Assembly: GCF_022096995.1 (NCBI RefSeq)
Contig: NZ_JACXGQ010000001.1
Location: 310,001 to 374,000, forward strand
Reading direction: 5' to 3'
Origin: Yoonia sp. I 8.24
Lineage (GTDB): Bacteria; Pseudomonadota; Alphaproteobacteria; Rhodobacterales; Rhodobacteraceae
Length of the DNA stretch: 64,000 nt
Of the stretch, positions 25,464 to 34,826 are shown piece after piece. How positions within the stretch are numbered: position 1 is the stretch's first letter; each line of letters opens with the position of its first letter. Below the pieces are notes generated by a model. That model saw only the letters and a list, made by a program, of their open reading frames with translations. It made no database searches and had not been told where the DNA came from. Both the position numbers and the translations under genes were made by a program.

Positions 25464-25952
25464 ATGTCGCAAACACAATATGAAATTAGCGAAGTTCTGG
25501 AAGAACTTGGTGAACTCGCGCCTGCTGGTTATGCACTCGGTTTTCATATCGCCTACACAACACCCAAATTTATGTTCCAAACATATCCAAAAGCATGGTT
25601 GGACTACTATTCGCAAAACGGTCTGGTCATGTCGGATCCAATGGTTGCATGGGGATTCGAAAATACTGGAAGCTGTCGCTGGTCAGAACTTGATGACCCT
25701 TCTGGTGTTCTAAAGAAAGCCTCAGAACATGGCATGCCATATGGCCTCGTTTGTGCTGTAAAATTTGATGATAGCATCAGTATTTGTGGCTGCGCACGCG
25801 CAGACCGGGAATTTTCCGACGCCGAAATCGAAATTATTCAAAGTAAAGTCAACTATTTACACAAATCGACAGCAGACCAAGCACATCTAACGCCAGAGAC
25901 CATTCAGGACCTAAAAAACATGTCGATTTCGTTCACACACCCGGGATCGTAA
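25464..25952 (+). CDS. LuxR-like autoinducer-binding protein lacking the DNA-binding domain
   Basis: 162 residues homologous to the N-terminal domain of the neighbouring LuxR: compare YPKAWLDYYSQNG and SDPMVAWGFENTGSCRWSEL here with PAEWVHHYTTQRF and FDPAVRWAFGNTGICRWSDL there. The pocket residues W45, Y49, D58-P59 and W73 are kept with identical spacing. The protein ends at LTPETIQDLKNMSISFTHPGS, exactly where the first helix of the LuxR HTH begins in the paralogue, and only 47 bases remain before the next gene, so no HTH remnant is hidden by a frameshift. It may bind AHL or heterodimerise with LuxR, as the TraR antagonist TrlR does (inference). Sequence is AT-richer than flanking genes. Confidence 0.85.
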   Translation: MSQTQYEISEVLEELGELAPAGYALGFHIAYTTPKFMFQTYPKAWLDYYSQNGLVMSDPMVAWGFENTGSCRWSELDDPSGVLKKASEHGMPYGLVCAVKFDDSISICGCARADREFSDAEIEIIQSKVNYLHKSTADQAHLTPETIQDLKNMSISFTHPGS

Positions 25953-25999
25953 GCTGGGTTTCTAACCTTTCATTTACCCCCACTCCATAGAGTGTGGGA

Positions 26000-27049
26000 A
26001 TGAGTATGCATTTTGATACCCCTGCCGCTTCGGCACTAACCCGCCGACGTAAGGCCGCAATGATCGTTCAAATGATGATCAGCGACGGGGGCAACCTGTC
26101 GTTGTCTCAGCTACCCGAATCACTTCAAGAAGTTTTAACGAACGAGTTGGGCGCCATAAAACTGGTTGATCGTGATACGGTCGCGGATGTCGCGGCTGAA
26201 TTCACCGCACAGCTCGACGCCATCGGTCTGTCGGCCCCGGGTTCGCGCGACGGGGCCATTGCAGCCCTGTCTGATCACCTCAGCCCCTCTTTGGCGGAAC
26301 GGTTGCGCGCTCAGATGGAAAGCGTACGCAACGGTGATCATTGGCCCACGGTCGCCGAACTTTCGATTGAACGGCTGGTGGATATCATGACCCGCGAAAG
26401 CATCGAAATTTGCGCCATCGCCCTATCAAAACTACAGGTTGGCAAAGCAGCAGAGGTCTTAACGCAAACGCCGGGTGAACGGGCAAGGCGGATCACTTAC
26501 GCAATGTCGCTGACATCTGAAATCTCGCCGGATGCCGTCCGCCGTATTGGCGCATCACTGGCCCAAGACTATGGGCAACCTGCAAAACCTGCGTTTGAAA
26601 AACCCCCCGTGCAACGATTGGGCGCGATCTTGAATTCGACCATCACGGACACGCGCGAAGATGTGCTGACCTCACTGGGCGAAACGGACCCTGATTTCGC
26701 AAGCGATGTCCGCAAAGCGATCTTTACATTTAAAGACATCGCGCCGCGCGTCAAACCCACCGATATCCCCAGCTGCATTCGTTCTGTCGATGCCGAAGTC
26801 TTGACGCGCGCCATTGCTGCCGGCCTTGCCGGGGATGCGCCGATCGTGGCCTCGGCCGAATTTATTCTTGGCAGCGTGTCACAACGTATGGCCGGACAAA
26901 TGCGCGAAGACGCCGAAGAGATGGGGCGCATCAAAAAAGCAGATGCAGAGGCAGCGATGTCAGCCATCACCACGGCGATCCGCGAAATGGCGGAAAGCGG
27001 CGTTATTACCTTGATTGACCCGGACGAGGATGACGACGAGGATGAATAG
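26000..27049 (+). CDS. FliG-like flagellar motor switch protein
   Basis: 349 residues from ATG 26000 (an earlier GTG at 25994 and an ATG at 26006 are also in frame). The C-terminal part shows the FliG rotor domain: EDVLTSLGETDPDFASDVRKAIFTFKDI, DAEVLTRAIAAGLAG and the end helix MREDAEEMGRIKKADAEAA. The N-terminal and middle domains are recognisable by their helical repeats (RRRKAAMIVQMMISDGG). The very acidic tail (DPDEDDDEDE) is unusual. FliG couples MotA to the C-ring and sets rotation direction. No other flagellar gene is in the window, so this copy is isolated beside the quorum-sensing locus; it may be the only FliG or a second one. Confidence 0.75.
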   Translation: MSMHFDTPAASALTRRRKAAMIVQMMISDGGNLSLSQLPESLQEVLTNELGAIKLVDRDTVADVAAEFTAQLDAIGLSAPGSRDGAIAALSDHLSPSLAERLRAQMESVRNGDHWPTVAELSIERLVDIMTRESIEICAIALSKLQVGKAAEVLTQTPGERARRITYAMSLTSEISPDAVRRIGASLAQDYGQPAKPAFEKPPVQRLGAILNSTITDTREDVLTSLGETDPDFASDVRKAIFTFKDIAPRVKPTDIPSCIRSVDAEVLTRAIAAGLAGDAPIVASAEFILGSVSQRMAGQMREDAEEMGRIKKADAEAAMSAITTAIREMAESGVITLIDPDEDDDEDE

Positions 27050-27118
27050 CGCGTGGACAGGCCCTAGGGATTAGCCCTATTCTTGCCCGATGATTCCTCA
27101 CGCGTTTATAGGCCGCAA

Positions 27119-28006
27119 ATGACTCGGCGCAAATCCTCCCAAGGCACCAATGTCGATTGGGTCGCAGACCGTGTTCTGCGAGGGTTGATCGGTACGTTGC
27201 TGCGACTGCCCTATGAAACACGGGTGCCTGCGATGGGGCGCGCGCTAAGCGGTGCAATCGCCCCGCTCGCGGGATACCGTAAACGTGCAGAAGCAAACCT
27301 TGCGATGATTTACCCCGAAATGACGGTCAGTCAGCGCCAACAGATTGCACGAGATTGCTGCGACAATTTTGGGCGCACGCTGATCGAAAACTATGCATGG
27401 AAAGAGTTTTCCGATCGTTTGGCGGGAACAACACCCACTGGAGCGGGCTTGGCAGCGGTTGAAAAGGCCGCATCCGATCAACGCCCAGTGATGTTTGTCA
27501 CCGCCCATTATGGCAACCACGAAGCCCCGCGTCAGGTACTAACCAACATGGGCTACACGATTGGCGGGCTTTACCGTCCGATGCTAAACCCCTATTTTAA
27601 CTCCCATTACGCGAAAACCATGACCTCATGGGGCGGGCCCGTTTTCGAACAAGGGCGGCGCGGCACGATGGGGTTCGCGCGGCACCTGAAATCCGGCGGA
27701 ATGGGAACTTTGCTGTTTGACGTTTCAGCCAAAGGGATCAGCCTGCCGTTTCTGGGGCACCCCGCACATACGGCCACCTCGGCCGCTGATATTGCGCTGC
27801 GTATGAACGCAGTCGTTATCCCCTATTTCGGCATTCGCCAACCCGACGGGCTTTCTTTCGCGGTTGAGGTCGAAGCCCCGATCACCCTTGCAAGCCCCGA
27901 ACAAATGATGACGGAAATGACCGCACGGCTAGAGGCGCAGATCGCACGAGATCCGGCACAATGGTTTTGGGTGCATCGGCGTTGGAAAGCGCGTGGGAAA
28001 TCCTAG
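27119..28006 (+). CDS. Lysophospholipid/lipid A acyltransferase family protein
   Basis: 295 residues, LpxL/HtrB-type fold. The catalytic motif HxxxxE is VTAHYGNHE (H130, E135), with LYRPMLNPYFNSHY and the usual GTLLFDVSAKGISLPFLG segment. It should transfer an acyl chain from acyl-ACP to a lipid acceptor at the inner membrane. Whether the target is lipid A is not shown by context; no lpx genes are near. ATG 27119 was chosen over a TTG at 27083. Its TAG overlaps the stop of the convergent DUF1223 gene in the palindrome CTAG. Confidence 0.87.
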   Translation: MTRRKSSQGTNVDWVADRVLRGLIGTLLRLPYETRVPAMGRALSGAIAPLAGYRKRAEANLAMIYPEMTVSQRQQIARDCCDNFGRTLIENYAWKEFSDRLAGTTPTGAGLAAVEKAASDQRPVMFVTAHYGNHEAPRQVLTNMGYTIGGLYRPMLNPYFNSHYAKTMTSWGGPVFEQGRRGTMGFARHLKSGGMGTLLFDVSAKGISLPFLGHPAHTATSAADIALRMNAVVIPYFGIRQPDGLSFAVEVEAPITLASPEQMMTEMTARLEAQIARDPAQWFWVHRRWKARGKS

Positions 28007-28695
28007 CGCAGCTGCGCTGCACCCACGATCGGCCCATACCCGGCCCGCTGAACCAACACTGCGACCGGATCGTCGCCTGGGGCTGCCGCACGAATGGTCA
28101 TCACGCCCGCCCCGTCCCATTCCGCGACCTGATCAAAATCCGTCACGATATTTGAATAGGTCAATTGTCTACCCGCGTTTTCGCCCCGACGAATATCGAC
28201 ACTTGCCTGCGGCGTATATCGCACGATTTCAAAGACATAATCGCCCTCTTGACTGGCCGTCGCAGAAATTTCGATATAATCATCAGCCCGCGTGAGCGTC
28301 ACAGAAACCGGATACTCTTTCTGACTATGCGCTTGTATGAGATCCATCACCTGCATCGGCCGCGACCCTATCACGTGGTCTACGCCGCCAACAATCATTT
28401 GAGGGGTATAGACAGTGGCGGCATGTGCAGCGCGCGCATACGCATGTTGGCGCGCGGTGTATTCGGGGTTTGCAAAGCTATCAGCCCAGCCAATGTAATC
28501 CCAATAATCAACATGCAACGCTAATGCGATGACATCGCTACGCTTAGCCAAATCATGAAGCAATGCATCAGCTGGCGGGCAAGATGAACAGCCCTGCGAC
28601 GTGTAGAGTTCAATGACAACGGGTTCCGCCTGCGCAGCAATTGGTGCTGCCAACATGAATCCACAAACCGCAATTCCCGATAAAGTTCTAAACAT
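28003..28695 (-). CDS. Secreted DUF1223 thioredoxin-like protein
   Basis: 230 residues with a signal peptide (1-23, ending AAQA) and an N-terminal thioredoxin-fold region containing SQGCSSCPPAD (C36, C39), VDYWDYIGWADSFA and YTPQMIVGG. DUF1223 proteins are periplasmic, common in alphaproteobacteria, of unproven function; a disulfide or redox role is likely from the CxxC. ATG 28695 was used; the longer frame to 28752 lacks support. Convergent with the acyltransferase gene. Confidence 0.85.
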   Translation of the reverse strand: MFRTLSGIAVCGFMLAAPIAAQAEPVVIELYTSQGCSSCPPADALLHDLAKRSDVIALALHVDYWDYIGWADSFANPEYTARQHAYARAAHAATVYTPQMIVGGVDHVIGSRPMQVMDLIQAHSQKEYPVSVTLTRADDYIEISATASQEGDYVFEIVRYTPQASVDIRRGENAGRQLTYSNIVTDFDQVAEWDGAGVMTIRAAAPGDDPVAVLVQRAGYGPIVGAAQLR

Positions 28696-28921
28696 TCTAC
28701 ATCCCGATACTATCTGCAATTTGGTGTAGCCCGGCCCGGCTGTAATGACCAATCAATGAATTGCGAACAGTTTGTTATGTATGTTTCAGTTGCAACAACC
28801 GAAAAACGCTATGGTTGTATACGCCTAAAAATCACCGCTGCCCCCCTCTTGATCGCAGCACACCATGATGCATAAATCATCTTCATAGCCTTACACAGCT
28901 TCCGCCATGAAAGGGATAGCC

Positions 28922-31612
28922 ATGACGATCACAGTCGGCGCAGATACAGCCAAAACCCGTAAAACCCTTACCGTTGGGGATCAATCCGTTGCTTATTACT
29001 CAATTCCAGCGGCACAAGCCGCGGGTTTAGGCGATTTTTCGAAACTTCCGGCGGCGTTGAAAGTCGTGCTCGAAAACCTGCTACGTTTTGAAGACGGTGG
29101 GTTTTCTGTATCCGTCGATGACATCAAAGCGTTTTCTGAATGGGCCGACAATGGCGGGAAAAACCCGCGTGAAATCGCCTACCGCCCTGCCCGTGTCCTG
29201 ATGCAAGATTTCACGGGCGTGCCCGCTGTTGTTGATCTTGCCGCGATGCGCGATGGAATTGTGGCACTTGGGGGGGACGCCCAGCAGATTAACCCGCTCA
29301 ACCCTGTGGATTTGGTCATTGATCACTCTGTTATGATTGATGAATTTGGCAACCCACGTGCGTTTCAAATGAACGTCGACCGCGAATATGAACGCAATAT
29401 GGAACGGTATCAGTTCCTGAAATGGGGTCAAAGCGCGTTTAGCAACTTTCGCGTGGTGCCGCCGGGCACAGGGATCTGTCACCAAGTTAACCTTGAATAC
29501 CTGGCGCAGACGGTTTGGACAGATACCGACCAAGACGGCGTCGAAGTCGCCTATCCAGATACGCTTGTCGGGACAGATTCGCACACGACTATGGTCAACG
29601 GCCTTGCCGTTCTAGGTTGGGGCGTCGGCGGGATCGAAGCCGAGGCGGCCATGCTTGGTCAGCCGGTTTCAATGCTGATCCCAGAAGTCGTCGGTTTTGA
29701 GCTGACCGGCGAGATGGTCGAAGGCACCACGGGCACCGATTTGGTTCTCAAGGTCGTGGAAATGTTGCGTGAACTGGGCGTCGTTGGCAAATTCGTTGAA
29801 TTCTTCGGCGAGGGTCTGGACCGTTTGCCGTTGGCGGATCGCGCGACTATCGCCAATATGGCGCCTGAATATGGCGCGACATGTGGCTTTTTCCCAATCG
29901 ATAGTGAAACGCTGCGTTACCTGCGCAACACTGGGCGCGACGAAGACCGGATCGCCTTGGTCGAAGCTTACGCCAAAGAAAACGGATTTTGGCGCGATGC
30001 GGATTATAGCCCGATCTACACAGATAAATTGCATCTCGATATGGGGACAATCGTTCCTGCGATTTCCGGCCCGAAACGGCCGCAGGATTACGTCGCCCTG
30101 ACTGACGCAAAAACGGCTTTCCAAAAAGAAATGGCAGAAACCTTTCAGCGCCCGATGGACAAAGAGGTCGCTGTCGCAGGTGAAGATTATACGCTTTCAT
30201 CTGGCGACGTTGTGATTGCGTCAATCACATCTTGCACCAATACATCCAACCCATATGTCATGATTGGCGCGGGGCTGGTCGCTCGTAAGGCCGCAGCACT
30301 TGGGCTTGACCGTAAGCCATGGGTCAAGACATCGCTCGCCCCCGGCAGCCAAGTTGTGTCTGAATACCTAGAGGCCGCAGGCCTGCAAGAGGATCTTGAT
30401 AAAATTGGCTTTAACCTTGTCGGATATGGCTGCACGACCTGTATCGGCAACTCTGGCCCGATCCAAAAAGAACTGTCGGATGCCATCGCGACAGGCGATC
30501 TGGTCGCGACATCTGTGCTGTCAGGCAACCGGAACTTTGAAGGGCGCATTTCGCCAGACGTACGCGCCAACTATCTGGCGTCACCGCCGCTTGTCGTCGC
30601 CTATGCATTGGCAGGCACAATGGATATCGACCTGGCCAAAGACCCCATCGCGCAAGACAAAAACGGCAATGATGTTTACCTCAAAGATATCTGGCCCAGC
30701 TCAGCCGAAATCAACGAGATTGTCGAAAAAACAGTCACTCGCGAAGCCTTTATCAGCAAATACGCGGACGTCTTCAAAGGCGACGATAAATGGCAGGCCG
30801 TGGAAACAACCGGGTCAGAGACCTACGATTGGCCCGCTGCTTCAACCTATGTGCAAAACCCGCCCTATTTCCAAGGCATGTCTAAGGACGCAGGCAAGAT
30901 CGCCGATGTTGAAAACGCCAAAGTGCTCGCGGTGTTGGGTGATATGGTCACGACCGACCACATCAGCCCCGCCGGATCGTTCAAAGACACCACCCCTGCA
31001 GGGCAATATCTGATCGACCGTCAGGTGCCTGTGCGTGAATTCAACTCTTACGGCTCGCGTCGGGGCAACCACGAAGTCATGATGCGCGGCACATTTGCTA
31101 ATATTCGCATCAAAAACGAAATGCTCGACGGCGTTGAAGGCGGCTACACAAAAGGGCCCGACGGCGCGCAAACCTCTATCTTTGATGCCGCAATGGCGCA
31201 TCAGGCGACTGGCACACCGCTCGTGATCTTTGGGGGTGAACAGTATGGCGCGGGGTCGTCCCGTGATTGGGCGGCAAAAGGTACATCGTTGCTCGGCGTG
31301 AAGGCTGTGATTTGCGAAAGCTTTGAACGCATTCACCGGTCGAACCTTGTTGGCATGGGCGTCGTACCTTTTGAATTCACCGGCGGCGACACCCGCAAAA
31401 CACTGGGTCTGACCGGCGAAGAAACCGTCACTATCACGGGCCTTGATACAGTTAAACCGCTGCAAGAATTGACCGCCAACATCACAATGGCCGACGGTTC
31501 AACCAAAGACATCACCGTCAAATGCCGGATCGATACGGCGGTCGAAATTGAGTACGTCGAAAACGGCGGCGTGTTGCACTATGTGCTGCGCAACTTGGCG
31601 AAAGCGACGTAA
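28922..31612 (+). CDS. acnA: Aconitate hydratase A
   Basis: 896-residue [4Fe-4S] enzyme of the TCA cycle, citrate to isocitrate. Cluster ligands are in [10 protein letters not shown] and [12 protein letters not shown]; the substrate-binding segments [14 protein letters not shown] and [13 protein letters not shown] are present. ATG 28922 is preceded by AAAGGGA; an ATG at 28907 would include that ribosome site in the coding region. Monocistronic, with a hairpin after the stop. Confidence 0.97.
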   Translation: MTITVGADTAKTRKTLTVGDQSVAYYSIPAAQAAGLGDFSKLPAALKVVLENLLRFEDGGFSVSVDDIKAFSEWADNGGKNPREIAYRPARVLMQDFTGVPAVVDLAAMRDGIVALGGDAQQINPLNPVDLVIDHSVMIDEFGNPRAFQMNVDREYERNMERYQFLKWGQSAFSNFRVVPPGTGICHQVNLEYLAQTVWTDTDQDGVEVAYPDTLVGTDSHTTMVNGLAVLGWGVGGIEAEAAMLGQPVSMLIPEVVGFELTGEMVEGTTGTDLVLKVVEMLRELGVVGKFVEFFGEGLDRLPLADRATIANMAPEYGATCGFFPIDSETLRYLRNTGRDEDRIALVEAYAKENGFWRDADYSPIYTDKLHLDMGTIVPAISGPKRPQDYVALTDAKTAFQKEMAETFQRPMDKEVAVAGEDYTLSSGDVVIASITSCTNTSNPYVMIGAGLVARKAAALGLDRKPWVKTSLAPGSQVVSEYLEAAGLQEDLDKIGFNLVGYGCTTCIGNSGPIQKELSDAIATGDLVATSVLSGNRNFEGRISPDVRANYLASPPLVVAYALAGTMDIDLAKDPIAQDKNGNDVYLKDIWPSSAEINEIVEKTVTREAFISKYADVFKGDDKWQAVETTGSETYDWPAASTYVQNPPYFQGMSKDAGKIADVENAKVLAVLGDMVTTDHISPAGSFKDTTPAGQYLIDRQVPVREFNSYGSRRGNHEVMMRGTFANIRIKNEMLDGVEGGYTKGPDGAQTSIFDAAMAHQATGTPLVIFGGEQYGAGSSRDWAAKGTSLLGVKAVICESFERIHRSNLVGMGVVPFEFTGGDTRKTLGLTGEETVTITGLDTVKPLQELTANITMADGSTKDITVKCRIDTAVEIEYVENGGVLHYVLRNLAKAT

Positions 31613-31637
31613 CCACGCACAAAAGCGGGTGTGGTTT
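31611..31637 (+). terminator. Probable weak terminator of acnA
   Basis: AACCACGC near 31611 and GTGTGGTT near 31630 pair with one mismatch, followed by TCTTG. The stem is short and the T-run poor. Confidence 0.4.
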
Positions 31638-31771
31638 CTTGCTTGCCATGCAGCCACGACCGGTAACGCCAGAACCGAATGGTGGGCAGCAGAGCGCCCG
31701 CCCGTTGGGGCGGTTCGGGCGCTACCCGGCCTATCGTCCGGGTGGGACGTTCCAAATGGAGATCAGGAAGT

Positions 31772-32308
31772 CTACTCCACCGCGTCCATCAACGCCGGCA
31801 AAAACCGCTGCTCATAATCTGACCCGACCAGCGGCCCGACAAAGCGGAACAAAACCGTTCCATCCCCATCGACGATGAAGGTTTCCGGCGGCGCGGTGAC
31901 GCCCCAGTCAATTGCGATCCGGCCCCGCAGGTCAAACCCTGTGGCGAAAAACGGGTCTTCGTAATCGGTCAGATATGTCGACGCGTGATCCTGTTGGTCG
32001 CGAAAATTGACGCCTGCGATACGGTAGCCTTCTTCGGCCAGTTCTAGCAGTTTTGGGTGCTCAGCACGGCACGGTGGGCACCAGCTGGCCCAGAAATTCA
32101 CGATTGTGATCTCACCAGCCCGCAGGTCCGCATCGGTGAGTTGCGTGGTGCCTGATACCGCCTCCAATGGGACGGCAGGCGCTTGCTGCCCGATGAAAGT
32201 CGATGGCAACTCGTCAGAATTCCCCTGCATCATGCTGACGGCAAACATACCCGCAAGCCCCGCAAAGATGACCGGCGGTAAAATTACAAGCGGCGATATT
32301 TTAGCCAT
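31772..32308 (-). CDS. ccmG: Thiol:disulfide interchange protein CcmG (DsbE)
   Basis: 178-residue membrane-anchored thioredoxin that reduces apocytochrome c for heme attachment, facing the periplasm. One N-terminal membrane anchor (about 7-27) and the active site NFWASWCPPC (C77, C80), followed by GVTAPPETFIVD with the cis-proline. The ATG at 32308 overlaps the end of ccmD by eight bases; an ATG at 32317 is possible. Last gene of the ccmABCDG run. Confidence 0.93.
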   Translation of the reverse strand: MAKISPLVILPPVIFAGLAGMFAVSMMQGNSDELPSTFIGQQAPAVPLEAVSGTTQLTDADLRAGEITIVNFWASWCPPCRAEHPKLLELAEEGYRIAGVNFRDQQDHASTYLTDYEDPFFATGFDLRGRIAIDWGVTAPPETFIVDGDGTVLFRFVGPLVGSDYEQRFLPALMDAVE

Positions 32309-32444
32309 TGTTTTCAATCCGTTCCAATGCGGTGCGCATACGCACGGACCGCCGCCAGCTCAGCAGGATCAGCACGGCCAACAGCCCAAGGCTCACCCCG
32401 TAGGCGGCCAAGACTTCAACAGCATATTTTCCTAAATCAGGCAC
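32301..32444 (-). CDS. ccmD: Heme exporter protein CcmD
   Basis: 47-residue single-span protein that holds CcmC-CcmE contacts during heme transfer. Read from a GTG at 32444: VPDLGKYAVEVLAAYG, then a membrane segment (SLGLLAVLILLSW) and a basic tail RRSVRMRTALERIENNG. Both ends overlap neighbours by eight bases, so translation is coupled. Identified by position and by the typical short architecture; too small for automatic ORF detection. Confidence 0.88.
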   Translation of the reverse strand: MPDLGKYAVEVLAAYGVSLGLLAVLILLSWRRSVRMRTALERIENNG

Positions 32445-33165
32445 GACGCGCCCTCGCTTCTAGGGCCCGGATGCGTCGGGCGCGGATTTCGGTACGGGTG
32501 CGCATCAGCACGAGACCAACGAACAATAGCACAAACCCCACGATACAGATCACCAGCGGTTGCCAGAACACATCAGACACGTGTTCTTCGGCATCTAGCG
32601 ACAGCGACGCGCCTTGGTGCAGCCCTTGGTTCCAGAAATTCACCGCATAGCGCGACAGGATGGCAAAGACCGATCCCACCATGCACAGCACAGAGGTCAA
32701 ATCGGCGGCGGTGTCGGGATCCTCGATCGCTTCCCACATGGCGATATAGCCAAGGTAGAACAGGAATAGGATCAAAAATGACGTCAATCGCGGGTCCCAC
32801 GCCCAATAGGTGCCCCACATCGGTTGTCCCCAAATCGCGCCTGTCAGCAATCCGATTAATGTCATCGTCAGTCCAATTGGCGCGGCGGCGCGCGCGGCAA
32901 GTGCGGAAACGTGATGGCGTCGCACGACCCAAATCAGCGAGGCAGCAAGCATCATGAACCAAGTGCCTGTTGCCATCGTCGCAGCCGGCACATGCAGGTA
33001 GATGATTTTGACTGTTGATCCTTGCCGGAAATCGTCAGGCGTAAAGAAGAACCCCCAAATCAGCCCAATTGTCAGGCACAGCGCAGCCGCCCCAAAAACA
33101 TATGGAAGAACGGGTGCGGTCCAGCCCATAAATTTCTTCGGATTTGCATATTCCCAAAACGACAT
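32437..33165 (-). CDS. ccmC: Heme transporter CcmC
   Basis: 242-residue membrane protein that presents heme to CcmE at the outer face of the inner membrane. Six spans; the tryptophan-rich WWD-type motif reads WGQPMWGTYWAWDPRLTSF, and heme-ligand histidines lie in YLHVPAAT and RHHVSAL. Length normal. It lies between ccmB and ccmD. Confidence 0.96.
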   Translation of the reverse strand: MSFWEYANPKKFMGWTAPVLPYVFGAAALCLTIGLIWGFFFTPDDFRQGSTVKIIYLHVPAATMATGTWFMMLAASLIWVVRRHHVSALAARAAAPIGLTMTLIGLLTGAIWGQPMWGTYWAWDPRLTSFLILFLFYLGYIAMWEAIEDPDTAADLTSVLCMVGSVFAILSRYAVNFWNQGLHQGASLSLDAEEHVSDVFWQPLVICIVGFVLLFVGLVLMRTRTEIRARRIRALEARARRA

Positions 33166-33196
33166 ACTATTTACCTACCCTGCCCCATGCGCGCCT

Positions 33197-33853
33197 TCAA
33201 CGCAGATTCATGCGTAATGTGGCCGCAGTCGCAAATGGCAGCAACGCAAAGCATCCAGCGGTGATCGTGCCCAGTAAGATCAGCGCGCCTGTCGCGTCCA
33301 GCCCGTCAGCGCCGCGCCGCACGGCTTCTGCCCCGAATATCAACGTGGGCACATATAATGGCAAGACAAGCAGCGACAAAAGCAAACCACCACGCCGCAG
33401 CCCCACCGTCAGCGCTGCACCAAAGGTGCCGATCATCGACAGCGCGGGCGTCCCCAAAAGGAGCGAAAGCAGAAGATAGCTGTAAGCCTCTGGCGCCAGC
33501 GACAACAAGAACCCAAGCGCAGGTGCCACGAGCGTCAACGGCAGTCCGGTTGTGATCCAATGCGCGAGCGCCTTCATCAACGCCGCCCCTTCAAGCGGTA
33601 GTGGTGAGGTTGCCAAGAGCCCGAGCGATCCATCCTCAAAGTCGAGCGCGAATATCCGGTCGAGCGACAAAAGCGCCGCCAGCAATGACGCAACCCACAA
33701 TATCCCCGGCGCGATGCGTGTCAGCAAATCCACCTGCGGCCCAACCCCAAACGGGACCAGAATGATAACAATCAGAAAAAACGCGAGCCCCAGCCCAAAT
33801 CCGCCGCCCGCGCGCACCGCTAGCCGTAAGTCGCGCAGCAGCAAAGCGATCAC
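33197..33853 (-). CDS. ccmB: Heme exporter permease CcmB
   Basis: 218-residue six-span membrane subunit of the CcmAB ABC complex needed to release holo-Ccm[24 protein letters not shown] at the N-terminus (here split in reading), [13 protein letters not shown] and [12 protein letters not shown] are typical. It starts with GTG at 33853, overlapping the ccmA stop (GTGA). Confidence 0.95.
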   Translation of the reverse strand: MIALLLRDLRLAVRAGGGFGLGLAFFLIVIILVPFGVGPQVDLLTRIAPGILWVASLLAALLSLDRIFALDFEDGSLGLLATSPLPLEGAALMKALAHWITTGLPLTLVAPALGFLLSLAPEAYSYLLLSLLLGTPALSMIGTFGAALTVGLRRGGLLLSLLVLPLYVPTLIFGAEAVRRGADGLDATGALILLGTITAGCFALLPFATAATLRMNLR

Positions 33854-34467
33854 AAGAAAGCCTCGTCTGCGCCACCGCCGAAATTCAGGTCAGCCTTGAA
33901 CGGGGTCAAATCAAGCTCGGGCGCATCAATCCCCAGATCGATATGTGTGGCGATCACTGCGATGCCGCCGCCCGCAAGATGGGTATCTTGCAGCCATTTC
34001 GCAAAAAGCTTGACTGAAAACCCATCCAACGACACCGTTGGTTCATCCAAAAACAGAATTTTGCGCCCAATCACGCCCAGCCGCGCCAGCCCAAGACGCC
34101 GCTTTTGCCCTGCGGACAATGTGCCTGCGATACGGTCCTGCAAATCGGCCAGATCGAAGGCCTCCCAGATCGTATCAGGCACGGGATTGCCATAGACATC
34201 AGCCCAGAATTTTAGGTTTTCGGTCACGCTGAGCGCTGTTTTGATCCCATCGGCATGGCTTGCATAGGCCAGATCATCCACGTCTGCGTCAACATCGCCT
34301 GCCAAGGCGGGTTGCAACCCTGCGAGCGTGCGCAGCAATGTCGTTTTGCCGATCCCATTGGGGCCGCGCAGGACCAGCGCCTGGCCTGCGATCACCTCAA
34401 AGCTCACATCGCTGAGCACTGGAATCCCACCGCGTGCGCAGGTCACATTTGTGACGCGCAACATCAT
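33850..34467 (-). CDS. ccmA: Heme export ATPase CcmA
   Basis: 205-residue ATPase of the CcmAB complex. Walker A GPNGIGKT (35-42), signature [14 protein letters not shown], Walker [12 protein letters not shown] and the H-loop ATHIDLG are all intact. ATG 34467 overlaps the stop of the Mth938-type gene (ATGA), so the longer upstream frame is not used. Confidence 0.95.
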   Translation of the reverse strand: MMLRVTNVTCARGGIPVLSDVSFEVIAGQALVLRGPNGIGKTTLLRTLAGLQPALAGDVDADVDDLAYASHADGIKTALSVTENLKFWADVYGNPVPDTIWEAFDLADLQDRIAGTLSAGQKRRLGLARLGVIGRKILFLDEPTVSLDGFSVKLFAKWLQDTHLAGGGIAVIATHIDLGIDAPELDLTPFKADLNFGGGADEAFL

Positions 34468-34817
34468 ACGGGGATCAGGGCGACAGCGATGCGGCGCCCT
34501 TCGGACAAAAGCACATTGTAAGTGCGGCAAGCGGCAGGTGACGCCATGGCCTCTACCCCGATCCCAGCGTCTTCAAGTGCGGTGCGAAAATCGGTTGGCA
34601 GATGTGCAATCTCGGCCCCTGTGCCGACAAAGAGCACGTCCAATGTATCAGCCTGCGCAATCAATGTGGCGGTGTCGTCATAGCCGCCCCAAGGCTGAAC
34701 ACCCGTTGCAAAGGCCGCAATCGGGCCATCAAACCGGGTGCCCCCTATGCGAAAGAAACCAGCGCCATAGCCGTCGACCGGGGCCGCGTTATCATAGCTG
34801 ATTTCATTTAGGCGCAT
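34464..34817 (-). CDS. Mth938-like (DUF498/NDUFAF3 family) protein
   Basis: 117-residue soluble protein of the family that includes human NDUFAF3, a complex I assembly factor. [19 protein letters not shown] at the N-terminus and [33 protein letters not shown] toward the end are typical. Its place between secF and ccmA is shared across Rhodobacterales. Stop-start overlap with ccmA. The bacterial role is not firmly known. Confidence 0.9.
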   Translation of the reverse strand: MRLNEISYDNAAPVDGYGAGFFRIGGTRFDGPIAAFATGVQPWGGYDDTATLIAQADTLDVLFVGTGAEIAHLPTDFRTALEDAGIGVEAMASPAACRTYNVLLSEGRRIAVALIPV

Positions 34818-34826
34818 GGGCGATCC

